The notes: generated by a model not told the origin, from the letters alone. Shown: positions 13,267 through 27,558, counted from the stretch's first letter. The stretch: DNA of 64,000 nt from Xylocopa sonorina (GCF_050948175.1 NC_135204.1:1169473-1233472), one strand, 5' to 3'. Numbers and translations are program-made.

Positions 13267-13310
13267 TATAAAGGTTAATGAGCGCGCAGGCGCAACCTAT
13301 TATTTCAGTC
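13267..13310 (+). promoter_or_regulatory. Possible core promoter: TATAAA plus TCAGTC
   Basis: TATAAA at 13267-13272 is followed by TCAGTC at 13305-13310, which matches the arthropod initiator TCAGTY. The spacing of 40 bases from the TATA start to the initiator A is about ten bases longer than the usual one. A reading frame of 105 codons follows at 13394 but is not recognisable as protein. Confidence 0.2.
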
Positions 13311-16300
13311 GGTTGGGTTCCTGCCCCCTCCCAGTTTTCTGCTAGTCATCCCTCTCTTTTACCGCTCGCGGTGCCTCGTCTCTCATCTTTTTCGTGGCTG
13401 CGTTGAAACGGCCGCGTCTTTTCCGCGTCTCTCTCTGTTTGGCGAACCTCGAACCGCTGAAGGGCGGCATGGACAGAGAGAGGCAGAAACGGAGCCGAAG
13501 AGCACGGGAGAGGAACGAGAAACTCGGAGACACCGAGGGAGGGATCCGTTCCCAAGGGAAGGGAGAAGTGGCAGACCTTGAGCTGCCACGAAGCTCTGGA
13601 CGTCTTCATCCTGCCTCGAGCTGTACTCCGAGAGAGAAGGATACGCGATGCTCGATCCGTTCCGATGCGGTTTCACGAAATCCTTTAAATTCGTACGTAT
13701 CGTGGACGTAAAGTAGATGCTCTCAAAGGATGCCGACTACGAGTAACGGGATTTCGCCTAGCTGCCACCGGTGACCGCTAACAGTCGCGTGATTCCACCG
13801 CGTATTTCCTGCCTACCGAAAGAAACGTCCTGCCTCCTCTTCTTGGTAAACGTTAGATCAGAAAGGAGGTTGCCTTGCCAAGAAGTAACAAAATTTTTAT
13901 CTCGATAAATGGAAGTGAATATCGTGTCTGCAATACAAACGGTCCAATACAAACGGAACTAGTTGTTGCACCGCTGCAAATTTCTGAAAAAATGTCAAAT
14001 TCTAATACACAAGCATTTTCTCCGCGATCACTGCACTCATTACCATCTGTCTGCTGGAAAGATCGTAGCAGCGACCGATCGCAGCGTTAAAATTGCAAAA
14101 ATCTTCGATTCCTTCATCTGGCATCGATCGTGGAATATGTGTAAACATATTTCCGAATCATCGCAATCAGCGGCGTTATTGTGGCCGGGCATACCGTCGA
14201 GTGCGTACCGTCGAGTTGCAATATCTCTCGCACGACACGCACGCCCGTTCGACGTGGGGCGTCGACAACCTTCCTCTCACATCCTGTCCGCCGTCGTCTG
14301 CTCCACGATCTGCGGTGCTCCTCTATTCGGAACGTCCGTGATCCGGAGGAGGCGTGTACGCTCGCGTCACCCGGGGAAAACGTATCTATTCGCGGTAGAC
14401 GGACGCTCGTGTACAGACGAGTATCTCTACGCGAGCAATGCCATTGTGTATCCCCTAGGCGATCGGAGGACATCCCCGACGTTCCTGGGATGCGACGACG
14501 CATCGACGTTACAAAGGATTGGGTCGAGATAGGTCAACCGCGAGAATGGTTCCTGCTCTTTCGCCCCGCGTGCAGACACGCGCGTGAATAGTTCCCTCTT
14601 GTATACAGGGTGGATCGACTGGTTTCGAGTTTGGAGAGTATCATTTCTTGCGTTGCGAAACAAGTGGTGATTGTTTATCGACGGTTGTTAAACGGTTGTT
14701 GGGGTGTGCCTTTGAAGAATGCTCGAGACTAACTATTAGAGTGCAGGCAAGCGCAACAAAAACTAAATTATAGATTATTTAAAACAGAATAAGTAAAATT
14801 TATCGAATCGTAAAACAACGTTTCCGTAACAGTTCCACATAATAGTCGTTACCGTGAAATTTAGCAACGGTGCGGAAAAATTTGACTGCACCCGTTCAGA
14901 ATGCATTTCAAACCGCGGGATCACCGTCTACGACGTATTTCCGTTTCGCACCAATAAAAGCTGGCGCGGTGCGTGAAAATCGTTCGAACGAAGGGGGAGC
15001 ACCCCGTACACTGGCGTTTTTTCTTTCTCCCTCCGCCGGGTCGCAGAACAGGTCGGTTCCTTTCGGGAGCATGATGCGCGTTACACGACGCGCCGTGCAC
15101 AGGGGTAAGGGTGCCAGAAGGGGGTGAGATTTAATGCAGTTCCTCTCCGTTCCTCGCCGATCCCCCTTTCTATCACCTCTCGTTTCGTTCTCTTCGGTGC
15201 GACCTCGGAGTCGCGTAGCTCCATGCATCCTACGGCTTGTCCGATCCGCTTTTGTGGTAACCGTTAAATTGCCTCTCCGAGCCACGCATCTGTCGCTAAT
15301 ACTCCAATGTTGTCCTCAGTCCAGGTCGTAAAAATATCAGGTCAGTTACTGTGTTGCGGTTTCCTTCAAGAATAGAAACGGAACACAACGAAAATACTTC
15401 GTTGTTTTCGCTTTTATCCTTTCGATGTCGATTTTCGTACAGGATAAGAATCGGGACGTGCAATTTGGAGTGGTCAGAGCGGGACATCGTTTAACCCTTA
15501 AAAAGCACGCTGTAAGTACGTCGAGAAGGCCTTCGGCGGCAATTCAAGATAACGATCGAAACGAGAATCTTTTGCCGATGAGTGGATTTATAGGACCGTT
15601 AAGTCTAAATCACATGGCTTTACCGTACGAATTGGTAACGACAGTAGTAACCGGGCCGATACTGCGTTTACCAAATTTAATTGGTTATTGCAGATTACTT
15701 TCGCAGGTACGATCAGCTGGACGTGATTTTCGTGTGTACCATCGATTAACAAGATAAATATAGTTTCGACAGTGCGGTGATTCGAGCACGCAGCACGGCC
15801 GTATGCAATTAACCGGAAATTGCAAAATCGACCATTGCGATGAATTATCAATTATTTCGTTGAAGGTGCACCGTTATCTTTAAATTTCGTGCCCACAAGT
15901 GATCGTGAATTGAATTCTTGTTTGTACAAGCTTCTGTTAAGCGTTGCTATGTTATTAAACTTAATTCTCGAAACGATTAAAATACCGAATTCTTGAACGG
16001 GTCACGCGTTACGGAATGTAATTCACATTAATCACTTCCAATTGCTAAATCAGATCTCGTGTCTTCTTATGATCGTAAATTCAACCGAAAAAAACTGGTT
16101 TCGAATGCGTTCACAATAGCGACGCGAGTTGTAATTCGTCGTTGCCATAAATCGATAACAGGCGGCGCGTGGGCAATTGTTACGATTTAATTAGCCGATC
16201 TAATATCGTGAATGAGCATCTCCAGCGACCGAGGTCAACGCCGCCTCAGAAGCCGGGTCAGCGGCTTCGAATAACTCGTTATTACGATCTACGTCCGATC

Positions 16301-17943
16301 TGCAGATCTCACAGCGATCACCGCGTTATCTTAATCTCGTATCGATGCTCGCCGCCTTCCGTCTCTATTTACGAGCTGCTGGAACGAGAGGGATGCTCGC
16401 GGCGCGAAAATGCGCGAATCACATTTGACGCCATCTCCCAGTGGTTCGCGTTTCCGGGTTTGCCAAAGGGTCTGCGATTTCTTCATGGTCCTCTTTTGCT
16501 CGGCTCGAAACCGAGGTAACGGGGTCGGGGGTCAGTCTGCCGACGATCCTCGCCAAATGACGAGCGATTATCGATCGCATCCCAGGATCGCTCGTTAATT
16601 CTGGTAATTACAATCTTGTCGCAGCGATCATACGTACCGAACAGGCCGGCCGTTGCGGTTAGACCGTGACAATGATCATTTTAATCAGCCCTCTGTTTGG
16701 GTACCGCCGCAAGATTCTCGGATACATGGAAACCATTGTTCAGACTATGATAGGAGACCTCCGTTTCACGATTCGGCTTAAGCCTTTTCGACGACAGGCG
16801 TTGAATATCCGTGTCGTGGCTTGTTCACCATGCTGCAACGCGTTCCACGAATTGTCTTGCCGTTCTCCTCGTGCGCGAACTTCTCGGAGACTGATCATCG
16901 CCAGGCCGGTATCTTCTACTTTCTAGCGAGGAGCAGACTAATGCCTCTCGTTAGCTTAGATGGAAACGTCTGCGTAAATCGCGATCCCTATGCGCTTCAT
17001 TAGGGAAACCGTTCTCGCGTCATTAACGGTTCCTCTTCCTCGATGGTCGAACGGAATTGTGTGGCCGCCGATGGAAAAGATTGGAAACCTTCCTACTTGC
17101 AAGCTGTCGGCTGTAATCGCAGTGGTAAACATTCCCCGGCTAACGATGCTTTATTGGAACATTCTAGATAGAGGGGATTTGATGGAGCATCCTGGCGTTA
17201 CCTCGGCAGGATGCTTTAATTGCACAGGGAACAATGAGGGAAAGAAGTTAGACGCTGATAGATAACAAATACTTTTATGTACATGTACATTGTTACTTTA
17301 TCGTTGAAATAAAAGAGGATTGCAACTTGAAGCTTTTTGCGAAATATCGTTCAGTTAATCATCGGAACATTTGATAACAACAAAATCGGGGGAGTCATTC
17401 TTTTCGCATTTATTTAGCATTGTCGTGATTTGTTGAAAAAAATTAACTAATTCTTGGGATAGTCGGCTTTCCTCGAAACCATTCGAACTTTGAAACTCGA
17501 TACGAATCGCATTTCCAGCTACGGAAATCCAACCCAGGTTCTATTTGCTTTTCTAATACATCAAAATTTCCCGGAACCGAAGACACGTGCCCGATCCTTT
17601 CCGAACGTTTCCCATCCCTCTGTAACCAATTTATCTTCCCGCAAAGTGTATTCAGCAGATTTAAAAACTACTTGCAAGTTCCGAGGAAAAAGTTTCCGCA
17701 GCTAGCATATTCCAGTGCGCGCTGAGACGAACACTGAAACAGTTACCGCCGATCCAGTTCTCCGTTTCGTTCGTACACGCCGACTAGATTCACCGCCGCC
17801 TCTTTCCACGTAGTCGGTGACGTAGGGTTCGAGGTCGTCTGCGATGCTTCGCGACCCAAGATCGAATGTGCGATCGAGTGTGTAAGTGCGAGAGCAGGCC
17901 ACCAGCAAAGCTGGGACCACCTCGACCGCCGGTGCAGCCGGCG

Positions 17944-17949
17944 TATATA
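17944..17949 (+). promoter_or_regulatory. Possible TATA element
   Basis: TATATA lies at the boundary between a CG-rich stretch (GCCGGTGCAGCCGGCG upstream) and a long pyrimidine-rich strand that runs to about 18060. The setting resembles a core promoter, but no gene start downstream can be supported. Confidence 0.2.
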
Positions 17950-20900
17950 GCTGGGCCTTCTCTCACTCTCTTTCTCTCTCTCATCGTTTCCTTCCTTGTT
18001 CACCTTTTGCCTTCTCCTTTCCCGCACCACGATCTCGCGTCCTCCTCTTCTTCGTCGTTCAACTTCCGATGGCTTCTTCTTCGTCGCGAGTCCTCTTTCC
18101 CTCAACGTCCGCGGACGTACCTTCCCTCTTTGGCGCGCGGAGAGCAGCCGCCTCGACGAGAGTCCACGATCAAAAAGAGAAGCTGAGTCCGGGGGACCCG
18201 ACCGCCGCGGAAAGAATGCGTGGGTCGGACATAATGATTCGGACTTTGTCGATCCGTGAATGAGTCTGGCGCAATCGCTCTTATGGAACTAGATTAAAAG
18301 GTATATAATGTAAATATTTATGAATTCCGTTCTCAACAATCGAATTCGTTGTAACCTCCAAATTACAAGACTCCCTCGGGTTTCCCAAGAATACTTGCTT
18401 TTCGGTTCAAATCGGCCTGCTTAAAAATTATTATTCTATGGTATTTCGTTGGTAATAGCGTGATGGTAATTAGAAAGGTTTGTTGCGAAGGCAGTGATAC
18501 GTTTGGCTTATTCTATTACTTGGTTTCCACCCGACGATCTCATTACTGGGAACGTGCAGGTTGGTAAAGGGAATTTCAGTTACTTCCGCTGGTTTATCGT
18601 TATTTCAATCTTCCCAACGCGTTTCATAGAATTTCATACATTCGAAAACGTTTTATTATCCGGTATAAATAACCGAAGTAGTATAAGAAAGAAATTCAGT
18701 TGGCAATATGACGTGTCCATTCGTAAGAAATTTCTCCATGGCCACAATCGATCTCCTGTTAACAGCAACGTCTTCTTGTGGTGTGACTGTTCCTCGAGGT
18801 ATTAAACGTGAATAAAAATCGATAAAATTATCTGAAACATTATCAGTTCATACTTTTTGAAGTGGTCCACTCTATGGACGACGCAAGCGTGTCTAGCGCG
18901 TTACGTCGATCATAGGTTCGTCGGGAATGGGCTTTGCGTATCGGCGTGACGTGTTTTTCTATAACGGAGCCGCTGATTTAAGAATATCACCGGTGCCGTC
19001 CATTGTTCCATTGGGCGTTTCTCGACTCGTGGCTCTGGTGAAAGCCGGTGGATCGCGCGTAGGCGTCGATCGGCAGCGCATCGGATCTTCGTGGAACATC
19101 ATCGGACCATAAATTTCGATCAAACGTTACAACTTTTAATCACTTATAGAGAAATGCTCAACGTGCTACCACTATGTGCGTAGAATAGATGTATTGATCC
19201 AGCTGTTACAAACATTTATATCGTAAATGAGTGTTCGTGGTGTGACAGGTTTAATTTTGATTGTAATATTTCTATCTGGCATCGTAACTTTTCGAGTGTA
19301 TATTACGATTAAGCAAGGTTTCATATTTTTGCATAGGTGTGTACGCGTCGCATAGTTGCACAATTACATACGTAAAGCGTGCGAATTGAAGTAAATGGCC
19401 ATGCCATGCAGCGCGTCAGGTATACGCAGTAGCTACGTGTTCGTAACATATTCGTATTAAAGCGAAATTACACGGTTCATTTTGGGTGAACAACAAAATT
19501 AAAAGCAAAGTGCACAGCTTAAATTCCAATTTAATCGAATGCCTCGATCAAAGGATAATTTACACCGTTCACTTCCTTTTCAATTTTGTTGAATAAACGA
19601 CGATGAAGTGAATCATGCAATTTTGCGTTTAATATCTCGAAGCGATATTAGCGTACCGGTGCGTGAACAACAATTTAAGGCGAATGAAAGATGTTAAATA
19701 TTTCTATTGATGAACACCATTTTTAATCGTCACTTGCAATAGTCATCGTCACCGTTTATATAATAAAAAATCGATGAATAATAAGGAATAATTAAGGAGG
19801 AGCGATTCCGTCGTTTCTTCGTTTTTCCACGTGCAGTTACGTAATCGGTCGAGGGCTATCGGGCGAAAGGGATTCACCGCCGAGGGGATCGTTGTTAGTC
19901 AAGGCGAGACCACCGTGGCCAATACGACGCCAGAAGAAGCTGCGAATTAAACTCTCAGGGGAGTGGAGAACACGATTTTACGAGCGGCGAACGGCCGCGG
20001 CGGGACAGAGCCGGCTCGCATTAGCCTAATCGCTTGAGCTTGGTCTGCCAAATAAATTGGCTGATTTGCATGGGAATTAGGAATCTCCCGTGGTCCCCGG
20101 GCAGGTAACCACGGATCTAACGCGCGAACCATCGACGTCCACCGTGTCTCCGAGTTTCACCGAGACGAACCTCCCTTTTGCGCGCGGCTCGTTCCTTCCC
20201 TGTTTCCGTCTACGTCCGTCTTAAACGGCGGGGTATGCGCGATTTAAACACGTACATCGCGGATGTTGATAGACACAGACGCTTGGAATGGAATAGTTTG
20301 CTTCAGCTAATCTCGGCTTTCTGTTTGTTCGACGCTAATTTATTGAATCTCGCGTTCCCTATAAATAATTTAACATACCATTGCCTAGTTCCCAAGTAAG
20401 CGAGTAATAACACTATTCGATTCTTTCGTTGTTGTTTTCCTCTTGTCAGTTTACCATATCCAACTAGAGAAAATTTTAAATGTTCATTTTACTTTTTATT
20501 TTACTCGCACCAAGTTTTCGGCCTGATGATGGGAATTGAATGTGCATTGAAATTCGTTTGAATAGATGATTTCTTATTATTGTGCGTTGCTATATAAATG
20601 TAGACATGCATAGGAACAGCGAGGTTTCCTCCGTATTCTCGTTATCTCAGCGTTTCCAATCATCGCGGGAGTTGTAACTGTGGTCGAGGTGTTACTAGTT
20701 CGCAAGAATCTGCACGATCAGTGTTTAAATTAGGCGATCCTTATCCCGACAAGAAATCTGTACGTGTTACGCGAACCCGCAATAAGAATATCTTTATTAA
20801 GCGACGCTGACAATGCGTGCAGGCGAGAAGTCGCCGAGTGAGTTTCCGTTTATGGGTGAACGCGGTATGGCGGAGGTGGTTTGCGAAAAGAGATCTGAAC

Positions 20901-21403
20901 TAAAAGTCGGACAGTCCCGTGGGATTGGCTGGAATGACCTCACGATGTATTAATAATTCATATCCGAACGAAGTCGACAATGTTGCGCTAACGAGTCACG
21001 ATACGTCGAACGTTGATGTTACCTGTCGTTTCTTCCCGTTGAATCAACGATTTCAGCAATGTACATAAAAGGGCGGGTGTTGCTCGCCGAGCGAAATACC
21101 ATGACTCATATTTTTTAATTCGAGACGGTGAAGAAGGGAAGGCAAGAAAGAAAATGAATAGACCGCATTGTGGTTAATTTTTAAAAACAAATGATTCGAT
21201 CGCTCTTCGATAATCTGTCTATGAATAATTTACGAATTGCAAAGGAGAGGAAAAAACGTTAATTATCGTAATTAACATTCGATTGCATCGTAATTGTTGG
21301 GACGTAAAAAGGTGTTACATTATAATCGCAGCATTTATCCACGATGGATCGAAATAAATGGAAATGGTATTAAGAATACCCACTTTGCGATCCCTTAAAG
21401 CCA

Positions 21404-21421
21404 TTTCCTTTCCTTTCCTTT
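21404..21421. repeat. (TTTCC)n microsatellite
   Basis: Three and a half units of TTTCC occur within a pyrimidine-rich strand that continues weakly to about 21460. Confidence 0.7.
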
Positions 21422-24199
21422 AAAATTACTTGTAATTCTTCTGCCATTTCTTTCTCTTTCTTATTTACCAACCTATCCCTGCCAGGCTGCTTCATCATCC
21501 TCCGTTACTAGTTCGCGAGCAGAAAACCACCCCCGATCGAACCTTTCGCCTTCAAGTCGCGATCTGCAACTGTTGTTAACCCTCGACCGGTGTACTAGCC
21601 GTCATGGAAGTGATCATTTCGAGCGTTTACGCGAGTTCACGGGAAAAGGGAGTCGGTCGCGAAGTTTATCGTCTCTTTACGACGATTTTACGATCGGCAT
21701 TTCCCGCGCCAGCTTGCCAAAACTAAGCGCGAGCAACGAGGACGATGAACCACCTACAGAACGAGATAGAGCTCTCGTTAAAGCCCAGGATCAGGAACCA
21801 TGACAGTATTCCCTTAGAGTGTGCACTCTCGAGCACAACCGGACGCCGCGCGTGTTTCTGCTCCTAGCGAACGAGGATCGTCTTCCTTTCTTTTCGTTGA
21901 GAGTTGATAACGCTAATTAGTGGTCCTGAGACGTCTCGCTCGCCAACAGGATCCGTTTCATTCTCAGCAGTTTTAAGTAGAGTCGCGTGTCCCATGTCCG
22001 ACAACCACCCCGAGTCTCGTCCTTTCATGGCGGCTTTTAAACGCTGTTTTCCACGTGTGATAACGCTTGTTTCCGCGGGTTAAGCGACGTTCTAGCACGA
22101 GCGTATACCTTTGATCGGAATTCGCTACACTCCTCCGGGTTGGCAGATGATTCTATTTCATTCGTACAAGAGTTTATTTGTTGCGCTAACCACGGGAAAT
22201 GGAAAGAACTGGTACGATTCTGAATAAAAATGGGAATTCTGAAAAGAAGATCCGTGGTGTGAGGGTGGCGATATTTTTTGAGTTGTCTTTTTGTAACCGT
22301 TCCATGGAGTCGTATGTGGTAACAGTTTGGTTTCGGAGGTATTAAAAGTGCGGAGCTTGGGGTATTAAATTGTACTGTTTATAATGGTGACAGCTGCTCT
22401 CGATATTTTAACCGACGGCCAGCGTCCCTCCACATGGTCTTGGCCACGGGAGACCGACAAAAAAAAAGGGTTCGAGGGCACGTGCTTGTATAAACAGTCA
22501 GACGATGGAACGTGTTTCTGTGTATTGCTCGAAATTCGTTGCATTTGTATATACCTTCCAGTGTCTAATGCGAAAGCGATTTAACGGTGTTTCTATAAAC
22601 AATCAACTCGGACGATTTAAAAGTAGAGATACCTCGCGTTTAATGTGTTACGAGATGAAAAATCAATTTTTCTTTCGTTTCAGATAATAATTGTTTGCGT
22701 CTTGTGTGCGCGTAGTCTAGTTTATACGGGGATAGACTGTACAAAATAAATGAGTTTGACCGACTCCATCCGATAAATTTCCTTTTGCCGGTCAATTACG
22801 AGGCCGAACCCCAACAGCCACCGAATGTTTGCTCTGCGCGCAAGGTCGAGGAGGAAAGTCAGAAAGAAGGGTAGTCGTTGAAAGAGGGAGAGCCACGGTG
22901 AGAGAGAGGGCGAGGAGAGACGTACGTCGTAGAGGCTAAATACAGGTTCGAAAAGGAGAAACGAATTACCTACGAATCGGCTCCGCATCCTCTTTTTATT
23001 CTTTCTCCCGTGGACCAGCCAAGAGCGGTCCCTTTCATCCTCTTCTTCCACCTCGCTTGGGAAAACGACTACGGTCCTTTCGCCCAAAGCGACCACCTCT
23101 TATTCTCCCCCACCCATTCGTACGATCCCTTTCTCTCTCCCATCGCATCCTGCCTCTTTTCTCTTCCCTTCGTGGCCTCTCTTGGGCCCATTCGAACGTC
23201 TCCATTAGAAGCCGTCGCGCCTTCGGGGTTCGCGGTCTCCTAATTTGCCTACCGATCTGCACGATTTCGCTGCGGGTAGCACGAGAGGAAAGAGATAGGG
23301 CCCGGCCGCGGTATAACTGCCCCACAAATTGTAAAGAGACCACAAGCTGCTGCTGCTGCACCGAGCAATTTATTTTTCGGACCTCTAGCGTGCTCGGTGC
23401 GTTTCGTGTTCGGTGAACACGCTTTTACCGGATCGTTGATCTCTCTTTCTCTCCATATGCGGTTCATTGAAACGAGCTACTGCCAACGCCAGAGGCCCAA
23501 CATCTATTCATCTCTCTCGTTAACCACCGGACATCTTCATCAAGGATCGATGAGTCTCTCTGGATGGCTCAATAGTCCGAGCCGCGAATTACACAACCGG
23601 CATATTCCTGTCCCTTTGGTTCATCTATCATTTACGAATGCTGGAGCGCGGGCTCTCGCGTGATCGCCACTGGGAGGTCGCGGCGGATCGTCCCATCGTG
23701 CTTATTTTCTTTTTTACCTTTCTTCGTCGCGTCCATGGTGCAAAAACCGCCTTTGTTCGACGCGAACCCTCGCTTTTTAGACGTATAATTATTCCAAATA
23801 CGCGACGTACTTTTTGCCAACCACCCTTCTGCTCCCTTCGCGTGGCAATTAAGTTCGGTTGGCGAAGTTCGAAGTTCCTGACAATAGGGGGGAAGTATTC
23901 CGGGTTAGACGAAACCTGCTTTTCGGGAGTAGTGTCTTTGATTAAGCGATCGAAAAGATCGTACTTTCTGTATGTTCAGTGGTCTATCATTCAGTTCAAA
24001 TGCACTAATTACATTTTTGATTAAAGCGACCGATGTAATTTATCTTGTTTAGACCGAGGCGATCCAGTGAAACGTCATTATCCTTATTGAGTAGCACGAC
24101 TAATTAATATTTCCCCAAGACTGACGCATAAAAAGATGGAACGCTTAATTTAACTCACCCCAAAATATGGTTGTTTCTCGCAAACCGCGGTGACTGATA

Positions 24200-24212
24200 C
24201 CCCCCCCCCCCC

Positions 24213-24243
<31 letters not shown>
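24200..24243. repeat. C24 homopolymer followed by (TC)10
   Basis: Twenty-four consecutive C residues run directly into about ten TC units. The junction of a homopolymer and a dinucleotide repeat suggests a hypervariable locus. The minus strand is a long G-run with quadruplex potential. Glycine/arginine-glutamate runs in frames across it are artefacts. Confidence 0.95.
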
Positions 24244-26482
24244 CGCCCCAGCCCGCGTTTGATTCGATCCTTTCACCAAAAACCTTAATTGATACCCAAT
24301 CATAGAAGATTATACGTGCAGGAATCGAGTCGAGAATATCGCTGCGTGTACATTGCATGTTCCAGCTGACGGTAATGTATCACAGGTCAACAATTTCACC
24401 GATCTCCAGGGATAACGCGCATGAAAGCTCAAAGTCTACGACATCTGCGCGTCTACGCACGTAAAATACGAAACATAGCGATGCATCTGAGGTAATAATT
24501 CATAGATAAATATAATATTAATCGAATAAACACGATTCAGTGGTAGTTACTAATAAGATTAGTACAAATATTCTCGCTGTTTTAGTGGTGGTCTGAGTAA
24601 TTCGAAAGAGTAACTTACTTAATTGCTTAGATGCTTTGGTGCTACTCTGCAAGTGATGCGGAAAATGAGAGCATAAAGCGAGCTCATCTAATCAAGTCTG
24701 TCGCGTTCCCGACTGCTCAAACCATCGGTTTAACCATTAGCGAAACTTGTTAATAGAGTTTATTAGTCTCGTTCTGACGCTGTTGCTATTTAACGTCACC
24801 ATAAACTCTGGCTATAACGCTTCAACTGACCCTTATGTCCGTATGCGCGCTTTAGAAACAATCTCGTCCGGTCGCTCCGTCATACGCGTTTCTTATTTCC
24901 GTTCGATCTTGACGCAGCCTTGACTGGAGACTATGCGCGGGCGTCATAGTCGGGAAGCCTTCGCTTGTATTTACTGTATACGTCTGCAATCGATTTCTAA
25001 GCCGTTCCATCCCTTTCTCGACAGTCTAACAGGAGCTTTTATACGGTGTAATTGAGGTCGAAGGTTTGATCGTTCAAGATTAATGTTCTCCTCAATATTC
25101 ATGACAGGACATTCTTTCCAATAATCGTATAATTCTCGTGTGATGAGAAATCATTCCGTTCTGAGCATATAAATATAAAAAGAATGCAGACTCAGAGTCC
25201 TTGAATAACTCAAATACTCGAGCCCCCTACAATATCATCATACAATGCTTACTTATGCATCAATTTTTCTGACTGATTACCTTCCTCCTTCCCAAATCGC
25301 ATTCCGTTATTACGATTTCACTCAATAAACCACGATTTGTCCCATCATACGCGGTTCGAGTACTTAAACGAGTTAAGTTTCCTTCCGATGTTTCTTACAT
25401 CCACCCTTTTTTTATTCACGTCGATACTGTATCATAAATCTGGCAACAAGTCGAGCAGCATTTACCGGTATCGTCGGTCAACCTCGAAGGCAAGATCTAC
25501 CGTGAGAGCACCACCGGAGGCCCGCAATTTCTCTCGCCCGAGAGATTAGCAGATGCGCAATCCGTCGTCCGCCAACAGTCCTCCGCGTTTCAGACCCGCA
25601 CTCGCACTTAAGTTACGCGTTAGTTAAGATGGACCAATGGCTATTCTCGAGAGCCGTGCTACGCTCCGAGTTCTTCCCGCGCGAAGAGAAATTTTCCGCG
25701 GTCCACTTTCCTTTTTCCTCCTAATAAACGACGTCGATCGTCTAGCCTCCTCGCTCCCTTCGCTACGGTATACTTAAACGGAGTAAACCTCACGGTTCCG
25801 CGAGCCTTTGCGCCGTTTAACACGCGGGATATTTATACATCATCGTGTCCGCGAAGAGTTTCGAGAAACGTTGCGAGTACATCGCACAGGATCGGCGTTC
25901 TTGAACGACATTCTCTCCTTGGAAACGATTCGCGTTCCACTTGCTCCGCCAGTATTCCTAGCCGGGATATTCGCTTCTAAATTAACACGTTGGAATCCAA
26001 AGGATCTGGTAAACGCGCGATAGTCTTCCGTTAATTTCGAGCGGATTATTTGTGGCCAGAGTGTGCTTGAGTGTGGAGAAAGGAGTTCGGTAATTCATCG
26101 GTAGTGGAGGACTGCCTGAGAGTAATTTTCAATGGAGAAAGATTGAAGTTGCGGATACATGTGCTTCTTTCTTTTTACTGTGATAGTACGAACTTTTGCA
26201 AATTAGTTTTGTTATTACTACTGCGACATGGGAGAATTCGTAAAGCTTTTTGTTAGTAAGTTTGAAATTATTTCAGATACGAATAAGAACGCGTAGAGAA
26301 GAGAGAATAATCGTAATTCCGCTCCGTAGAGAATATTTATTGTAATCAACATTCGTTAGATACATTACGGCAATGATGTAAATACAATTTCAGAAAACAT
26401 CCGGAGGAATGACATAAGAAAATTCTATCTCGTTACACTTTTTGCACAGCAAAATTGAATATAAACTGCCTTTGTATTACGT

Positions 26483-26586
26483 AACTGTCGCCACGAACGT
26501 CCCTCAACGAAAACGGATCGATGCTCGTCCCCGTGTTGAGTGCCGCGACAGTTCAACGTCATAGTGATTATGGGTTCCATAATCAC
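26483..26586. repeat. Dispersed degenerate repeat, copy A, with two stem-loops
   Basis: Positions 26483-26554 align to 46045-46115 with one single-base gap and about 49 of 72 matching positions by hand count. The match includes an identical 10-base block CACGAACGTC. Arms AACTGTCGC (26483-26491) and GCGACAGTT (26545-26553) are perfect reverse complements. They enclose a second pair, CTCAAC (26503-26508) and GTTGAG (26535-26540). A separate perfect hairpin follows: GTGATTATGG, loop GTT, CCATAATCAC (26564-26586). No open reading frame of note lies inside. It is most likely a non-autonomous mobile element remnant; a structured RNA gene is the alternative. Confidence 0.6.
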
Positions 26587-27558
26587 ACGTACGCCTGGTT
26601 AGTTAAAATATCGCACAAAATGCTCACTATACATAAATTGATTAATCAAGTCCAAGCACACTGTATAACTATCCCATCGTGCGATGTTCCTCAACGTTTC
26701 ACGCGGCATGATGAAAAGGTATCAGAGTAAAAATGAAACGTGCAAATGAACCAGTGAGGCAATACCTTTCTGGCCACTACAGCTGTCAAGCGACTCGGGT
26801 GCACGGCCACGCGCTTCGTCGAGCGACGTTGCTCAGCGAACGTGTAACATGGAAAGTAATGATATTTAAAGGAGCACCGGCGCTTGAAATATTAACGGGG
26901 AACAATGCGTTCCCATTTCACGTATTTCTGCGTTCACCGCCGCGGAATTTCTGTGATGCTCCGATCGATAGGCAGCCGGACACAGCAGATGATGCATATC
27001 AAACGGAGAGAAACTCAGTCTCGTTCGTGGCCCGGTAACGATGCGTTAATGTCTCCGTGCCGATCTAGTTACGTGGATTTACGTTGATTGCCGTCATCTC
27101 GCAAAGGCAACTCCTGTCGCAGGCAATCCACCGTTCGAGATTTTTATCGCTTCTTCCCGGCCGAGCACGCGAAGAAACGCCGTTTTTTACTCGTTTCCTA
27201 CATTTGCGCTTATATTTACGAGGGTTGTTTAATTGTAATATGCATTTCAAGCGAGTTGTGATATCATTCATTATCATCATTTTTTTTTCTTCATCAATAA
27301 AATGAACATAATATTAGATGATTTCTTAACAGAAATTGAAAAATTAAAAAAAGATTAGAAAAGGAAGTCGAAAGAATTTAGTTGCATTAAGTAAAGGTCG
27401 TTGAATTGATTAAATAAACAAATTAAATCTGCAATACTTTACAGACTTATCTTGACTGAAATAATAATTAGAAGGTTTAATAAAATATTATTGAAAGTGT
27501 TGTGCAAATGTTTCGTGTTTTGAAGCACGTGTATACGTGTGTATATCTCTAATAGCAT

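Larger units (their letters stand above)
12701..26482. other. Noncoding tract (intron or intergenic)
   Basis: There are CG-rich blocks at about 13.0-13.7, 14.2-14.6, 17.7-18.3 and 22.8-23.7 kb. The stretches 17.95-18.1 and 23.0-23.2 kb are strongly pyrimidine-rich on the plus strand. The 189-codon frame at 13963-14532 overlaps equally long frames in other phases and has no domain. No RNA gene was recognised. Confidence 0.6.

Noticed and set aside
13963..14532. 189-codon plus-strand frame, the longest in the window
   Set aside because: Several equally open frames overlap it on both strands, its composition is that expected of CG-rich DNA, and no motif is visible.
18400..18430. GGTTCAAATC, similar to a tRNA B box
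   Set aside because: No A box or cloverleaf stems upstream within tRNA length.
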